Below are positions 36,235 to 46,000 of a DNA stretch of 64,000 nucleotides, piece after piece. Origin of the DNA: CAWAHD01 sp963781785. Its GTDB lineage: Bacteria > Planctomycetota > Planctomycetia > Isosphaerales > Isosphaeraceae. Position 1 is the stretch's first letter; every line of letters starts with the position of its first letter. The stretch covers positions 826,840-890,839 of the forward strand of contig CAWAHD010000003.1 of NCBI GenBank assembly GCA_963781785.1, in the 5' to 3' direction. Made by a program: the position numbers and the translations under genes. The notes under the pieces were generated by a model, which saw nothing but the letters and a program-made list of their open reading frames with translations, was not told where the DNA came from and did not search any database.

Positions 36235-37487
36235 GGGCGTAACCCCCAGCCGGCCTTGCCGTTGGCCCGGTCGGCGGCCAGCAGGAAGAAGCCCGATCCC
36301 GCCTCCCCGTCAACCCGCACGATATCGTAGGGTGGGATACCAACCTTGGAAAGCGGCAACGCCGCCAGCGGCGACGATTCATCCACGCTGCTGGCGAACA
36401 TCGGCCGGGCGGGCTCGTGGCAGTTCGGGCAGATCGCCTCCGCCAGCTTGACCGTTACCCGCGGCCGCAAGATCTCGGTCTGCCACGAGCACCGGGGGCA
36501 CTCGACCGAGACCACGAGCTCGCGGTCCAGCACCAGCTCCAGCGGCCCGGCCAAGGTGGTCCGCGCCTGCGCAAAGAGTTCCGACACCGTCCCGGCATGG
36601 CCCAGCTCAAGCTCGAAGGGCTCGGGATAGGTCTCGTGGCTCAAGCAGTCATCGCGGAATGGCAACCTGGTCGAATAGAACTGATTCGCAACGCCGTTGT
36701 AGACCAGAGCTGTTCCCGCGTCCACCGGCAGACCGTGCAGGAGCTTGAGCGCCTCCTGCACCTCGAGCGCCGCCATCATCGAGGCGATCGTCGGTGCGGT
36801 CGGTACCTTGCCGGCCAGGATCTCGTCGCGCGACAGGAGAGGGCAGCTATAGCGACGGTTCAGGAGCTGATAGTCCCGTTCGGTCATCGCACATTCGTAG
36901 CATGCGGAATTCGGGGGGACGAAGACCTTGACCACTCCCTGGATCTCCTGGATGCCGGCGTCGATCCAAGGTGTGCCGGTCTTCCAGCATTGCCGGTTGA
37001 CCCAGAGCCGGGCTTCGCGGTTGTCGAGGCAACCGATGACCAGGTCGACGTCGGCAAAGACGCCCAGGCCGATATCCGTGATGACATTGCCGTACACGGG
37101 GATAATCGTGAGCTCGGGGTTGAGCTCGCGCGCTCGCCGCGCGGCGGCCTCGGCCTTGGGCTGGCCGCCGTCCGCATCGCGAAACAGCACCGAACGCGAC
37201 AGATTTGATGGCTCGACGGTGTCCAGGTCGACAAGCACGATCGTCCCCAACCCCAGCAGGGCCAGGTTCTTCACGACTTCGTTGCCCAGGGCGCCCGCGC
37301 CGGCGACCAAGACGCGCGCCTGATTGAGCCGGTCCTGCCGCCACCACGAGATCAGGCGCAGCCGGCCGTAGCGATCAAGGTCGTCGATCAGGAGAAACTC
37401 GGAGGGATCGGCTTCTTCGCTGGCGTCCCGAGCCGAAACCGATGGCGATCCCTGGCCGCCAAGCCCCGAAGGTGTCTCATCCGTCAT
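36231..37487 (-). CDS. ThiF/E1-like ubiquitin-activating enzyme
   Basis: This 418-residue adenylating enzyme has a Rossmann glycine motif at 63-68 (GAGALG), an acidic turn D87/D89, NLSR at 95-98 that binds ATP, and CLDNREAR at 153-160. C196-x2-C199 (CYEC) and later CPRC/CPNC pairs probably hold zinc. C215 in RYSCPLL, ahead of PTIASMMAAL, is a plausible thioester cysteine. It would adenylate the C-terminal glycine of the small protein at 38584 and pass it to the E2. It is far more E1-like in context than a stand-alone ThiF/MoeB, since it sits among E2, Ubl, JAMM and RING genes. Confidence 0.9.
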   Translation of the reverse strand: MTDETPSGLGGQGSPSVSARDASEEADPSEFLLIDDLDRYGRLRLISWWRQDRLNQARVLVAGAGALGNEVVKNLALLGLGTIVLVDLDTVEPSNLSRSVLFRDADGGQPKAEAAARRARELNPELTIIPVYGNVITDIGLGVFADVDLVIGCLDNREARLWVNRQCWKTGTPWIDAGIQEIQGVVKVFVPPNSACYECAMTERDYQLLNRRYSCPLLSRDEILAGKVPTAPTIASMMAALEVQEALKLLHGLPVDAGTALVYNGVANQFYSTRLPFRDDCLSHETYPEPFELELGHAGTVSELFAQARTTLAGPLELVLDRELVVSVECPRCSWQTEILRPRVTVKLAEAICPNCHEPARPMFASSVDESSPLAALPLSKVGIPPYDIVRVDGEAGSGFFLLAADRANGKAGWGLRP

Positions 37488-38575
37488 CGCGCTGCCTCGC
37501 CGCGGCGTGGTCGATGGCTCTGATCAACAAAACGTCCGGAGCGAGCAAGGGGTGCATGACGGCAAAAATACCACCTCTCCGTCCACTGATATCGCCAAAG
37601 TCGATCAGTCGATAAAAATGATCTCATCGTCAGGAGCGCCTGGCGCCTGCGCCGGCTCGCGGGTGATAACCGACTCGAGCAAGACGACCTCCTCGAGATC
37701 GGCGCGGGCAGGTTGCGCCGGTTCGACGGGCACCGCGGCCGGAGAATCGCCGTCACCAAGAGCGATTTCGGAATCGCGCTGGGCCACGGGTGTGCTCGCG
37801 TCGTGGCCGTTTGGAGCCGGGTCTGAGCCATTGCTGCGATTTCCGCGATATCGATTGATGAACTCGCGGACTCGCGCCGGCGCGAGCGCACGGCCTGGGC
37901 CAGAGTGTTTGCGAGGCCATTGGCTCCGTTTGAGGGCGCTGGCTTTTGACTCGCGGAGTCGAGCATCAATTCGGAATCAAGCCGGCCTTGCGAGACGCGT
38001 TTGTCTCTGAGCGACCGCGAATCGGTCGGGAAGAGATACTTCGTCTGGCTCGCCACCCACAATGCCGCATCGCGGTTGTACGGGCTCCGGATGTCGTAAT
38101 TGTGGTACCGCGCCATGTCCCAGAGCATGATGCACAATTCGTCGAGCTGCACGCTGGGAACCCAGTGGGTGCCATACCCACCCAGGCACACCATGCCGAT
38201 CTCGGAAATATTGGGGTGATAGATCGGCGACAGCCAGCGAATCTCGGGAATTGTGCGTGGGTATGACGCGCCCAGCTTGATTTCGAGATGGTGAGTCTCG
38301 AGCGTTTTGATTTTACCGCGATCGCGCCACAAACTCCTACCTTGTAACAAGATTCGATAGTGTTGAGGCAGATCGCCTTGAGCCGAGAAGGTGAAGACCG
38401 AGCTCTCGGAGCGGAGTCTGTCCAGGGCCGCCCGGTCGTTGCGGAGGCGGCGCATTCGAGGAGATTGGTACATGGTCGACACGTGCCCCTGGATCGGAGC
38501 GAGGACCTCCTGGTGCGTCCCGGGAGCGCGGGCGAAGCTCTGGGCCGTGAACGACCGGCTGCGGAGCTCCGGCAC
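37484..38575 (-). CDS. E2 ubiquitin-conjugating-like protein (probable frameshift in tail)
   Basis: GTG 38575 lies 8 nt after the Ubl stop. Residues about 50-190 form a UBC domain: YRILLQG, YPRTIPEIRWLSPIYHPN with H120-P-N122, catalytic C130 eight residues later (GMVCLGG), then HWVPSVQLDELC. The HPN...C spacing equals that of eukaryotic E2s, so it should accept the Ubl from the E1. After about residue 205 the frame looks wrong (Arg/Ser-rich). Another frame gives RIDARLRESKASALKRS through an acidic tail to DDEIIFID, stopping at 37605. A 1-2 nt indel near 37960-37985 is likely, making the true protein about 320 residues. The 4-nt overlap with the E1 start may be fortuitous. Confidence 0.85.
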   Translation of the reverse strand: MPELRSRSFTAQSFARAPGTHQEVLAPIQGHVSTMYQSPRMRRLRNDRAALDRLRSESSVFTFSAQGDLPQHYRILLQGRSLWRDRGKIKTLETHHLEIKLGASYPRTIPEIRWLSPIYHPNISEIGMVCLGGYGTHWVPSVQLDELCIMLWDMARYHNYDIRSPYNRDAALWVASQTKYLFPTDSRSLRDKRVSQGRLDSELMLDSASQKPAPSNGANGLANTLAQAVRSRRRESASSSIDIAEIAAMAQTRLQTATTRAHPWPSAIPKSLLVTAILRPRCPSNRRNLPAPISRRSSCSSRLSPASRRRRQALLTMRSFLSTDRLWRYQWTERWYFCRHAPLARSGRFVDQSHRPRRGEAAR

Positions 38576-38583
38576 GGACTCCG

Positions 38584-38883
38584 TCAGCCCTGGCCGGCCA
38601 CCACTTCGGGGTAGACGATCAGATGATCGCCGTTCTGAACTCCCCCCTCAACGAGTGTCCAGCTCTCGAGCAGCCGGCGCCCGCCCTCTTTGTGGTCGAG
38701 GGAATAGCTCATCGGCTGCCCGTCCGGGCTGTTCGCGGGCAAGTTCATCTTGGTGATGATGTTCGGGATGATCCGGCTCACGGGTACGCTGAAGGCGATG
38801 ACTGCCTTGACCGACTTGGCCCCGGTTTGATCCAGAAAGGTCACCTGGATCCCAGTGGGATCCGCATTGCCGCCGTATGACAT
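38584..38883 (-). CDS. Ubiquitin-like (beta-grasp) modifier protein
   Basis: This 99-residue protein follows an excellent ribosome-binding site (GAGGAGGT, 9 nt upstream). The order IQVTFLDQTGAKSVKAVIAF, helix VSRIIPNIITKMNLP, then MSYSLDHKEGGRRLLES and GVQNGDHLIVYPEV matches a beta-grasp fold, with the 'L..G.V..GD.L' ending typical of ubiquitin-like proteins. It ends in AGQG: a single terminal glycine, not a GG. The neighbours E2, E1, JAMM and RING make it the likely conjugated modifier. It may be used as encoded or trimmed by the JAMM protease. Confidence 0.85.
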   Translation of the reverse strand: MSYGGNADPTGIQVTFLDQTGAKSVKAVIAFSVPVSRIIPNIITKMNLPANSPDGQPMSYSLDHKEGGRRLLESWTLVEGGVQNGDHLIVYPEVVAGQG

Positions 38884-39074
38884 GGTAGGGTTACCTCCTC
38901 AGCATCCCATTCGGCCGCCACGGACGAATATTGAGACCAGTCCCGTCTTTCTCAGCGTTCCGCCAGGGCACAACTCACCCCGATCGCTTTCTCTCTCACC
39001 AAGATAACGCTCTTGCCCCGAAGTCGAAACAGTCTTCGTTCCAAATTTCCAAAATCATCGAAATTCCCGACAGC

Positions 39075-39911
39075 CTATTCCCGGACGCCGACCTTGCCGT
39101 TGCAGCCGTAGATCGAGCAGGCGCCCACGTATTCCCAGCAGTCCCGGTGATGCGGAGTGTTGCAGCTTGCACACACGACCACCACCTCGCCTTCGAGAAT
39201 CGGCTCGCCGCAGACCTTGCAGATTGTCGGCCCGTGGTCCTCGTCCCAGGCGTCGTGAGCGTCAACGATGGCGACCCCCTGGCGCATCCGCCGCGCGACG
39301 CCCTCGACCAGTCCGTCGTGGAGCACGATGGCCTGCCCGACCGCCCAGGCGAGAGATTCGACGCTCGTGCCCAAGTTACGGTCGATCTGCACCAGCATTC
39401 GCTCGGGATTGATCGAGACGAGCATTCCGCCGGCGTGGACCATCCGGTGCAAGCCTGCGACCGTGCCTCGGATTTCCGAGGACAAAAAGTCGCGAGCCAT
39501 CTCGACATCGTTGGCCTGGACGACGAACTCACGGTCGAACGGCGGGTGATCGACCTTGACCAGCCGGGTTCCCTTGGCTGCCTGGGGAGGCGCCGGGCGC
39601 GCACGCGGCGCCAGCTCCAGACGAAACGGAATACCGGCGGCGAATCGAGCAACCACCCGCGTGCGAGCGATCTGATGCGGTTGGCCCGCGACCACGGGCG
39701 CCAGTCCCACTCGGACCGCCGCCCCCCTGTGACTGAAACTGACCGTCGGTGGATCGGCAAGCCCCCGCGTCTCGTAACGTCCGTGGTATTGCTTGGCAAG
39801 CTGCCGATAGGCCCGATACCGGGCACCGCTCATCCACGCGCTGAATTTCGCCAGCGAGCGGATCAAGAGATAGATGACCAGGACGACCACGCCCAGGATC
39901 AAGAGCTCCAT
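39075..39911 (-). CDS. Membrane-anchored RING-finger protein (candidate E3)
   Basis: ATG 39911 follows AAGGAG; an in-frame start at 39941 is possible. The 278-residue protein begins with a transmembrane helix (LLILGVVVLVIYLLI), has an uncharacterised middle region, and ends in a binuclear treble-clef/RING: C231-x2-C234, C247-x2-C250, H255-x2-C258, C265-x4-C270 (CKVCGEP, CASCNTPHHRDC, CSIYGC). This matches the prokaryotic RING finger type reported beside bacterial E1/E2/JAB genes. It probably recruits the E2 at the membrane as an E3-like ligase. It lies 191 nt upstream of the Ubl gene on the same strand. Confidence 0.82.
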   Translation of the reverse strand: MELLILGVVVLVIYLLIRSLAKFSAWMSGARYRAYRQLAKQYHGRYETRGLADPPTVSFSHRGAAVRVGLAPVVAGQPHQIARTRVVARFAAGIPFRLELAPRARPAPPQAAKGTRLVKVDHPPFDREFVVQANDVEMARDFLSSEIRGTVAGLHRMVHAGGMLVSINPERMLVQIDRNLGTSVESLAWAVGQAIVLHDGLVEGVARRMRQGVAIVDAHDAWDEDHGPTICKVCGEPILEGEVVVVCASCNTPHHRDCWEYVGACSIYGCNGKVGVRE

Positions 39912-40005
39912 CAACGTGGCAGCTCCTTCAATACACGGCACCCGCTCTCCATCGGCCCGCAGTCGATCAGTTTACGACCTCTTCGGCGAAACAGGCAACG
40001 ATGTG

Positions 40006-40861
40006 TCAAAGACGATCCGGCGGTGACGGCTCGGGCGCGGACGAAGATTGCACCTGGCAGGCCAGTGTGGCGACGTACCCGGCGCGGCGCGGCCTCCCAG
40101 ATCTGCCACTCCTTGACCTGCGGGCGAGGCGCCGCCAGCGCGAATCGAGGAGTGAGCTGGGTCAATGAGAACCCGGTTTCGTACTGCGCCGCCAGCCCGG
40201 CAAGGCCGATGCCCAACCCCTTCAAGATCGCTTCTTTGCGCGTCCAGCCCCGCAGGAATGCAAGAGCCTTGTCTTCCTCGGCGACCGCCGTGAACTCGGC
40301 CTGCTCTCGCGGCGAGAAGAACGACTCGACGATTCGGTCGGCCTCAACGATCGCCCGCACCTGCTCGAGGTCGACCCCCAGTTCCCGGCCGCGGCAAACG
40401 GCCACGAGCGCCAGCTCGGCCGAGTGCGAGATATTGAACCGGATTGCCGGCTGGCCGCCCTGGTCCTGGCCTTGTTGAGGTCTGCCTGGGAAACCAGGGG
40501 GATCGAGCTCCGGCTTGCCCTGTCCTCCAGCCCGGATCCGGACGGTGGCGGGTGGCTGCCCCAGCACGCTTCCCAGGATTTCCCGCACCGCCGAGCGGCA
40601 GCGCACAAATCGCCGCCTGTCCCGCGCCCGGACAAACCGCGCGGCCCGCTCCTGTTCCTCGGCCGACAAGATAGCCCGCTCCGGTCCCGGCTCGGCCGTT
40701 TCGACGTCGGCCTCCGTCGCGAGCCCGGCATCCAGCTCCACCAACCAGACGTGGACCTGGTCAGCCAACTGAAGGGCGCATTCCGCCCCGGGCTTCCACA
40801 AGAGCAGCTCGGGAAACAGATCGCCCTCGCCTGGCGGCTCGGCCATGCCTTGACGGTTCAT
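40006..40861 (-). CDS. 4'-phosphopantetheinyl transferase (Sfp type), probable C-terminal frameshift
   Basis: Sfp-family motifs are clear: NISHSAELALVAV, LGVDLEQ with the Mg-binding Asp, FFSPREQAEF, and FLRGWTRKEAILKGLG. It transfers phosphopantetheine from CoA to carrier proteins; no polyketide, peptide or fatty-acid carrier is nearby. The uninterrupted frame runs to 39911, but its tail is Arg-rich. Shifting by one base near 40080-40092 (a GCGCC repeat) gives GYVATLACQVQSSSAPEP and a stop at 40006, a much more natural Sfp end. It starts 9 nt after the ABC ATPase stop, so they are probably co-transcribed. Confidence 0.8.
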
Positions 40862-40870
40862 CGCGTGCGC

Positions 40871-41581
40871 TCAATGCGATACCAGAGCCGACGAGCTTTT
40901 CCAGGTCGGGCTGCCGTTTCCGTTTGCGAGCTGACCATCCTGGATTTCGAGAATCACGTCCTCCGGGGTGATGAATCGGCGGTCGTGGGTCACGACGACC
41001 AAGGTCGTCCCCGACGATTCCTGGAGGCGGCGGAGAATCGTGTAAATCTCGTCACCTGCCTTCGAGTCGAGCTCGCCCGTGGGCTCGTCGGCGAGGACCA
41101 GGATCGGTTGCTTCACGAGCGCCCGGGCGATCGCCACTCGCTGCTGTTCGCCCCCGGAAAGCTGGTACGGGCGATGATCGAGACGGTCGCCCAGGCCGAC
41201 CTCCGTCAGCAAATCGATCCCCCGTTGCTTGAGCTCGGCCGTCACCCCGCGCGGCATGAAGGGAACCAGCACGTTCCCGAGCGCAGTCAGGTTGCTGATC
41301 AAGTTGAACGACTGGAAAATGAACCCGACCTGGTCGCGGCGATAGGCGTTCTGCGCCGACTCGGACATGCCTCCGAGGTCCTGGCCGTCAACGATGATCT
41401 GGCCCGAGGTCGGGCGGTCGAGCGCTCCGATCATGTAGAGCAGCGTGCTCTTGCCCGACCCGCTCGGGCCCACGATAAACGCACACCGGCCCGCGTCGAT
41501 CCGGCAGTTCACACCACGAAGTGCTTCGACCGTCCGGCTGCCACTGCGGTACGATTTGTGCAAGTTGACCACCTGGATCAT
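40871..41581 (-). CDS. MacB/LolD-type ABC transporter ATPase
   Basis: From ATG 41581 this 236-residue ATPase shows Walker A GPSGSGKST, Q-loop FIFQSFNLISNLTALGNV, signature LSGGEQQRVAIARAL, Walker B ILVLADEPTGELDS and H-loop VVVTHDRRF. These are typical of the MacB/LolD/FtsE group. It powers the FtsX-like permease encoded just upstream (104 nt), perhaps for lipoprotein, peptide or stress-related export. The longer upstream frame belongs to permease sequence in another frame. Confidence 0.9.
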   Translation of the reverse strand: MIQVVNLHKSYRSGSRTVEALRGVNCRIDAGRCAFIVGPSGSGKSTLLYMIGALDRPTSGQIIVDGQDLGGMSESAQNAYRRDQVGFIFQSFNLISNLTALGNVLVPFMPRGVTAELKQRGIDLLTEVGLGDRLDHRPYQLSGGEQQRVAIARALVKQPILVLADEPTGELDSKAGDEIYTILRRLQESSGTTLVVVTHDRRFITPEDVILEIQDGQLANGNGSPTWKSSSALVSH

Positions 41582-41685
41582 CGTTGGACCTCGTTGAAAC
41601 TTCACTGAAACTTCTGTGCCAATCTCGGAATTCCCCGCATTGTGCCCTTCCTGGCAGGTTAACGGCGACGGACCGATCGCTCTCA

Positions 41686-42899
41686 TCAATGCGAGCCGAG
41701 TCGGATGGCCTCCATGGGGATGAGCCGGGCGGCACGCCAGGCCGGGTAGAGGCCTCCCAGTGTACCCATGAGCACGGACAGACCAACGCCGAGGCCCAGA
41801 AGCGATGGGGTCATTCCGACTTGAATGCCCCCGGACAGGAACTGGTTGGCCACGGCTGCGCCGACCACCCCTGCGGTACAACCGATCAATCCCGCGAGCA
41901 ACCCGAGAATACGCACTCTCGAGCGTAACCAGCGTCAAGATATTGGTCTGCGACCAGCCATTGGTCCTCAAGCACACCGAACTCGACGAACCGTTCGGTT
42001 GTGCTCATGAGCATCGTGTTGACGATGCCGACGATCCCGACCACGAGAGCCAGGCTCACGGTCAAAAGCAAGAACGAATCAACCTGTCCCATGAGTGCAC
42101 CGAAATTGGCCGCGGCCTCGTTCATGCTGCGCACGTCGAAGCCCGGATGCGCCTTCTCGATCCTGGCCGAGAGGGCTGTGTTGGCGCCGGGGTCGTCGCC
42201 TTCCACGTAGATGCACGAAACCGAGTCTTTGGGTTCATTAAGGACCGCGCGTGCCGTCTCGATGTCCATGACGATCACGACGTCCAGGATCATCGAGCCG
42301 GTCTCGTAAATGCCGATGATCTCGAACGGTTTGCCGCCAATCTTCAAGGAATCGCCGACCTTTTTGGGCAGGCCATCGGCATCGGGATGCTGGCGGGCGA
42401 TCTTGCGGCTGATCACAGCCCGCGGCTTTCCCCGGTCGTCGGGTTGCAGGAACCGCCCCTCGCCTTTCTCCTTGAGGGCCCGCGGAAACACCGCACTGTG
42501 CAGGTTCTGATGCGCGACGATGTCTTGCCCGGCGATCACCGGCTGGTCCAGGAGCGAGCTCACCCCCTGTCCTTTGAGCATGCTGTTCAAGAGCATGCCG
42601 CGGCCTTCGATCACGGGAGCGAGCCCCCACACCTCCGGCGCGACCGCGCGCACTCCCGGAACTTGCCTCAGCTCATCGGCAAGACTCGCGGGCAGATGGC
42701 TGAAGACCGGGCTGGGGACGTCTTCGCGCAGGATGATCAGGCCCTCGATCCGGCTCAGCGTCGTGCCGACCAGGTCCCGCAGTCCGTTCGAGAGGCAGAG
42801 AAGCCCCAGCATACCCAGAATCGGGATTGATAAACCGACAAGCGCCAGGATCGTACGTAGGGGGCGGGTCAAAAGGTTCCGCCATGCGAATACACCCAT
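41686..42899 (-). pseudogene. FtsX/MacB-type ABC permease with two frame breaks
   Basis: The first frame (42899 to about 41972) has an N-terminal helix (TILALVGLSIPILGMLGLL), a periplasmic MacB-type domain and helix SLALVVGIVGIVNTMLMSTTERFVEFGVL. The conserved continuation RTNGWSQTNILTLVTLESAY is in a second frame, and LLAGLIGCTAGVVGAAVANQF to the stop at 41686 in a third. All expected segments are present in order, so two single-base indels near 41972 and 41913 explain the break. They may be assembly errors; a real null allele is the alternative. Homologues are dimeric inner-membrane permeases. Confidence 0.8.
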
Positions 42900-43025
42900 C
42901 GATCATCCGTTCCAGGCAGGGGGCGACCAATCACCGTCGTCGCCATTCGGTCTGTTTGACACGAAATCAACCAGTTCAATCGATCAAAAGGGAGCGATCA
43001 CCTACGGTCGTCGTGCCGAAACAGC

Positions 43026-46000
43026 TCAGGGCTCATTGGATTCAGTGTGCGGACCGGTGCCGGGGTCCGGCGTGGCGGGAGAGCCGGTCTCGGCCTGCTC
43101 CGGTGGCTGATTCGAAGCCGGCGGTTGTGCCGGATCGGCGCTGGACGGCCGGAAGGTCTCGACCACCTCACCGGTCGAGTCCGGCGAATCTTCGACTCGC
43201 GCTTCCCACAGTTGCTTGAGCTGTCCAAATGTGCGGAGCGGGATGTTACCGGCAAGAGCGTCCTTGGAGAGGGGCGGTGGCGGAGGAGCCGGCCGGGACG
43301 GCCGGTTCTGGGGCCGCGGGCCAGGACCGCGATCGGTCCGCTGCGGCCGGCCGGGGCCTTGGCCCGGATAGGGCCCGCGCGGTCCGCCGCGTCCCGGAGG
43401 CGGCCCGAGCCGGGGCCAGGCCCATGCCGGGGAGGGCCGCCCTCTCTTGGCCCCTGGCCCGCTTCGGTGCCGCCGTGTCCTCGCGGGTCGCCCGTTCGGA
43501 AGCCGCCCTGGCCCGGCGGGCCGCCCCGATCGCGATCGCTCCGCCGCGGACCGGACTCGGGCAGGATCGCAACCGAGGGCGCTCCCACCGGCGGCGAGGT
43601 CAGGGCCGAGGCGGCTGGCCGGGGAGGTCGACCTGGTCCACTTCCCCCGCGCTGCCCTTGGCCCTGGCCGCGTCCTTCCCGCTCGCCCCCGCCACCCCGG
43701 CGCGAACCCGGCGGACCCCCGCGCTGGCGCTCCGTGCCCGGCTTGACCATCGTCAGCGACACGCGCTTCCGCTCCTGATCGACCCCCATCACCCAGACCG
43801 TCACCACGTCTCCCACGCTCACCACGTCATGCGGGCTCTTGACGTAGCGATTGGCAAGCTGGCTGATGTGCACCAGGCCCGAATCCTTGAGACCAATGTC
43901 GACGAATGCCCCAAAATCCACCACGTTCAGGACCGTCCCCTTCAGCTCCATGCCGGCGGACAGGTCTTCGATCTTCAAGATCCCCTTCTTGAAGATCGGC
44001 TTGGGAAGATCTTCGCGCGGATCGCGCTCGGGGCGGCCCAGGCTTTCAATGATGTCACGGAGCGTGAACTCACCAGCTCCCAGGTCGCGAGACCAGCGCG
44101 ACGAAATCGGCCTCGGCCAGCCGGCCGCGGAGCTCGGGGAGCCGCGCCTGGTCGCGCACCACATCAACCGAAAAACCCAACTTCTCCAGGAGCCCGGTAA
44201 CCAGCGCGTAGCTCTCCGGATGGATCCACGTGCGGTCCAGGGGCTGCTCGCCGTCGGTGATCTTGAGAAAACCGGCCGCCTGCGTATACGACGCCGGACC
44301 GATGCCGTCCACTTGCAAGAGCTTTTCCCGAAGTGGGAAGGGGCCATGTTCCTTGCGGTAGTCGACGATCCGCCGCGCGGTCAACTGATTCAACCCGGAA
44401 ACGTGCCGCAACAGGGCAACGCTTGCCGTGTTCAGGTCGACGCCGACGAAGTTGACGCAACTGGAAATCACGGACTCCAGGGTCTCTTTGAGGTGCTTCG
44501 GGTTGACGTCGTGCTGGTAGAGCCCGACGCCGATATTCTGGGGCTCGATCTTCACGAGCTCGGCCAGAGGGTCCTGGAGCCTGCGTCCGATCGAGACCCC
44601 GCTGCGCAAGGTGGCGTCGGAGTCGGGAAACTCCTCGCGGCCGATCTGGCTCGTCGAGTAGACGCTGGCTCCGGCCTCGTTGACGACCACATAGGCGAGC
44701 TGGGCCAGCAAAACGTCGGCCGGGTGTGGTTTGGGAGGCGTCTCCGGCGGCGGCGGCCCCGGTTTGATGCGCGGCCCTCCGCGCGACCGTGACGAATCCG
44801 ATCTGCCCCGGCCGGAATGCCTTCCCGAGCGTTTGGGACCGCCCCCCTCTTTGCCCTCGGGCGCCGCTTTGGCCGCAACCACTCCCGGCTCATGGCCGGC
44901 GTCTGGCCCCGGTGTGCTCGCAGCCGGCGTTTCGCCCTCGGCAGCAGGTGCCGGCACGGGTTCCCCCGCCGGTTGAACATTCTCGACCGCCACTGCGGCC
45001 AGATCGGCCCCCGCGTGCTCCGGCGGTGCGGACGAATCAGCCGGACTCTCCGTCGCCGCCGGCTCATGGTTGCGAGTGTGATCGGGAGCGGCTGCTCCCT
45101 CGTGGGAGTCAGCCCTTTCCGGGTCGGACGCTCCCGCGGGCGCATCGGCTCCCGGCTGCAGACCGGCGGTTGTCGATTCCGGTTCAGCCGCCGCGTGGGC
45201 CGTGCCCGCGTGGTCGGTTTGATGGTTGCCGGCCAGAAGGGCCGTGGAACCGCCATCCTCGGGCCGCGACGATCCCGCCGACATCTCGACGTCGGTTTCG
45301 CTGGAAGTGGAATCGGGCGAGCCTCCAGAGAGAGGCGGCAGCTCGAAGGCCGGCTCGGCGGGCCCCGACGAGTGATGGTCGGACGCGGCGTGCGAGGCCG
45401 CCACACTGGCACCGTCGTGCTCCGCCCCGAATGAAGAGATCGACGCATCTGTATGTGATGATTCGGAGAAGCTCGCCGCAGCCGCGTCGCCGTCATGTGC
45501 CCCGGGAGAGTGGGACTGGTCGGCCGGGGCCTTACCATGACTTCGGCGGTCGCGGGGTTCACCTGGCCCGGGTCGTCCGCCGCGGGTGTCTGGTCGGCTC
45601 CGGCTGGTTCGTCGTGGGCTTCGGCTACCGCCGGGGCGGGCAGCTCGGGCTGGGGTGGCGATGGTGCCGGCGAATCGCCCGGCTCGAGCTCGGGAACTGC
45701 AAATTCGGTCTCGCCGGCCGGCGGCGCCGCCGCCGCCCTGGCTGAACTGAACTCCCTCGGCGATGATCTCGGCGACCAGCTCCTCGGTTTCGCGGCACGC
45801 CGTCCCGTTGCCGATGGCCACGACTCCGACCTTGATATTTGCCGACAAGGTCTTTGAGGAAAATCTTGGCGTCGGACCGCCGGTTCTGGGGCGGATGCGG
45901 GTAGATGACCGCCTGCTCGAGCAGCTTGCCGCTGGGGTCGAGCACCGCGAGCTTGCAGCCGGTGCGGAACCCGGGGTCGATGGCCAGCACGACCTGCTTG

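Noticed and set aside
38931..40478. 515-codon plus-strand ORF opposite the RING and transferase genes
   Set aside because: It is an antisense shadow of clearly recognisable minus-strand genes, and its translation has no motif.
40424..41608. 394-codon plus-strand ORF
   Set aside because: It lies opposite the ABC ATPase and transferase, whose motifs are unambiguous.
43047..45745. Several long plus-strand ORFs across tex
   Set aside because: They are antisense to Tex domains and the Ala/Pro-rich insertion; low-complexity GC-rich DNA leaves all frames open.
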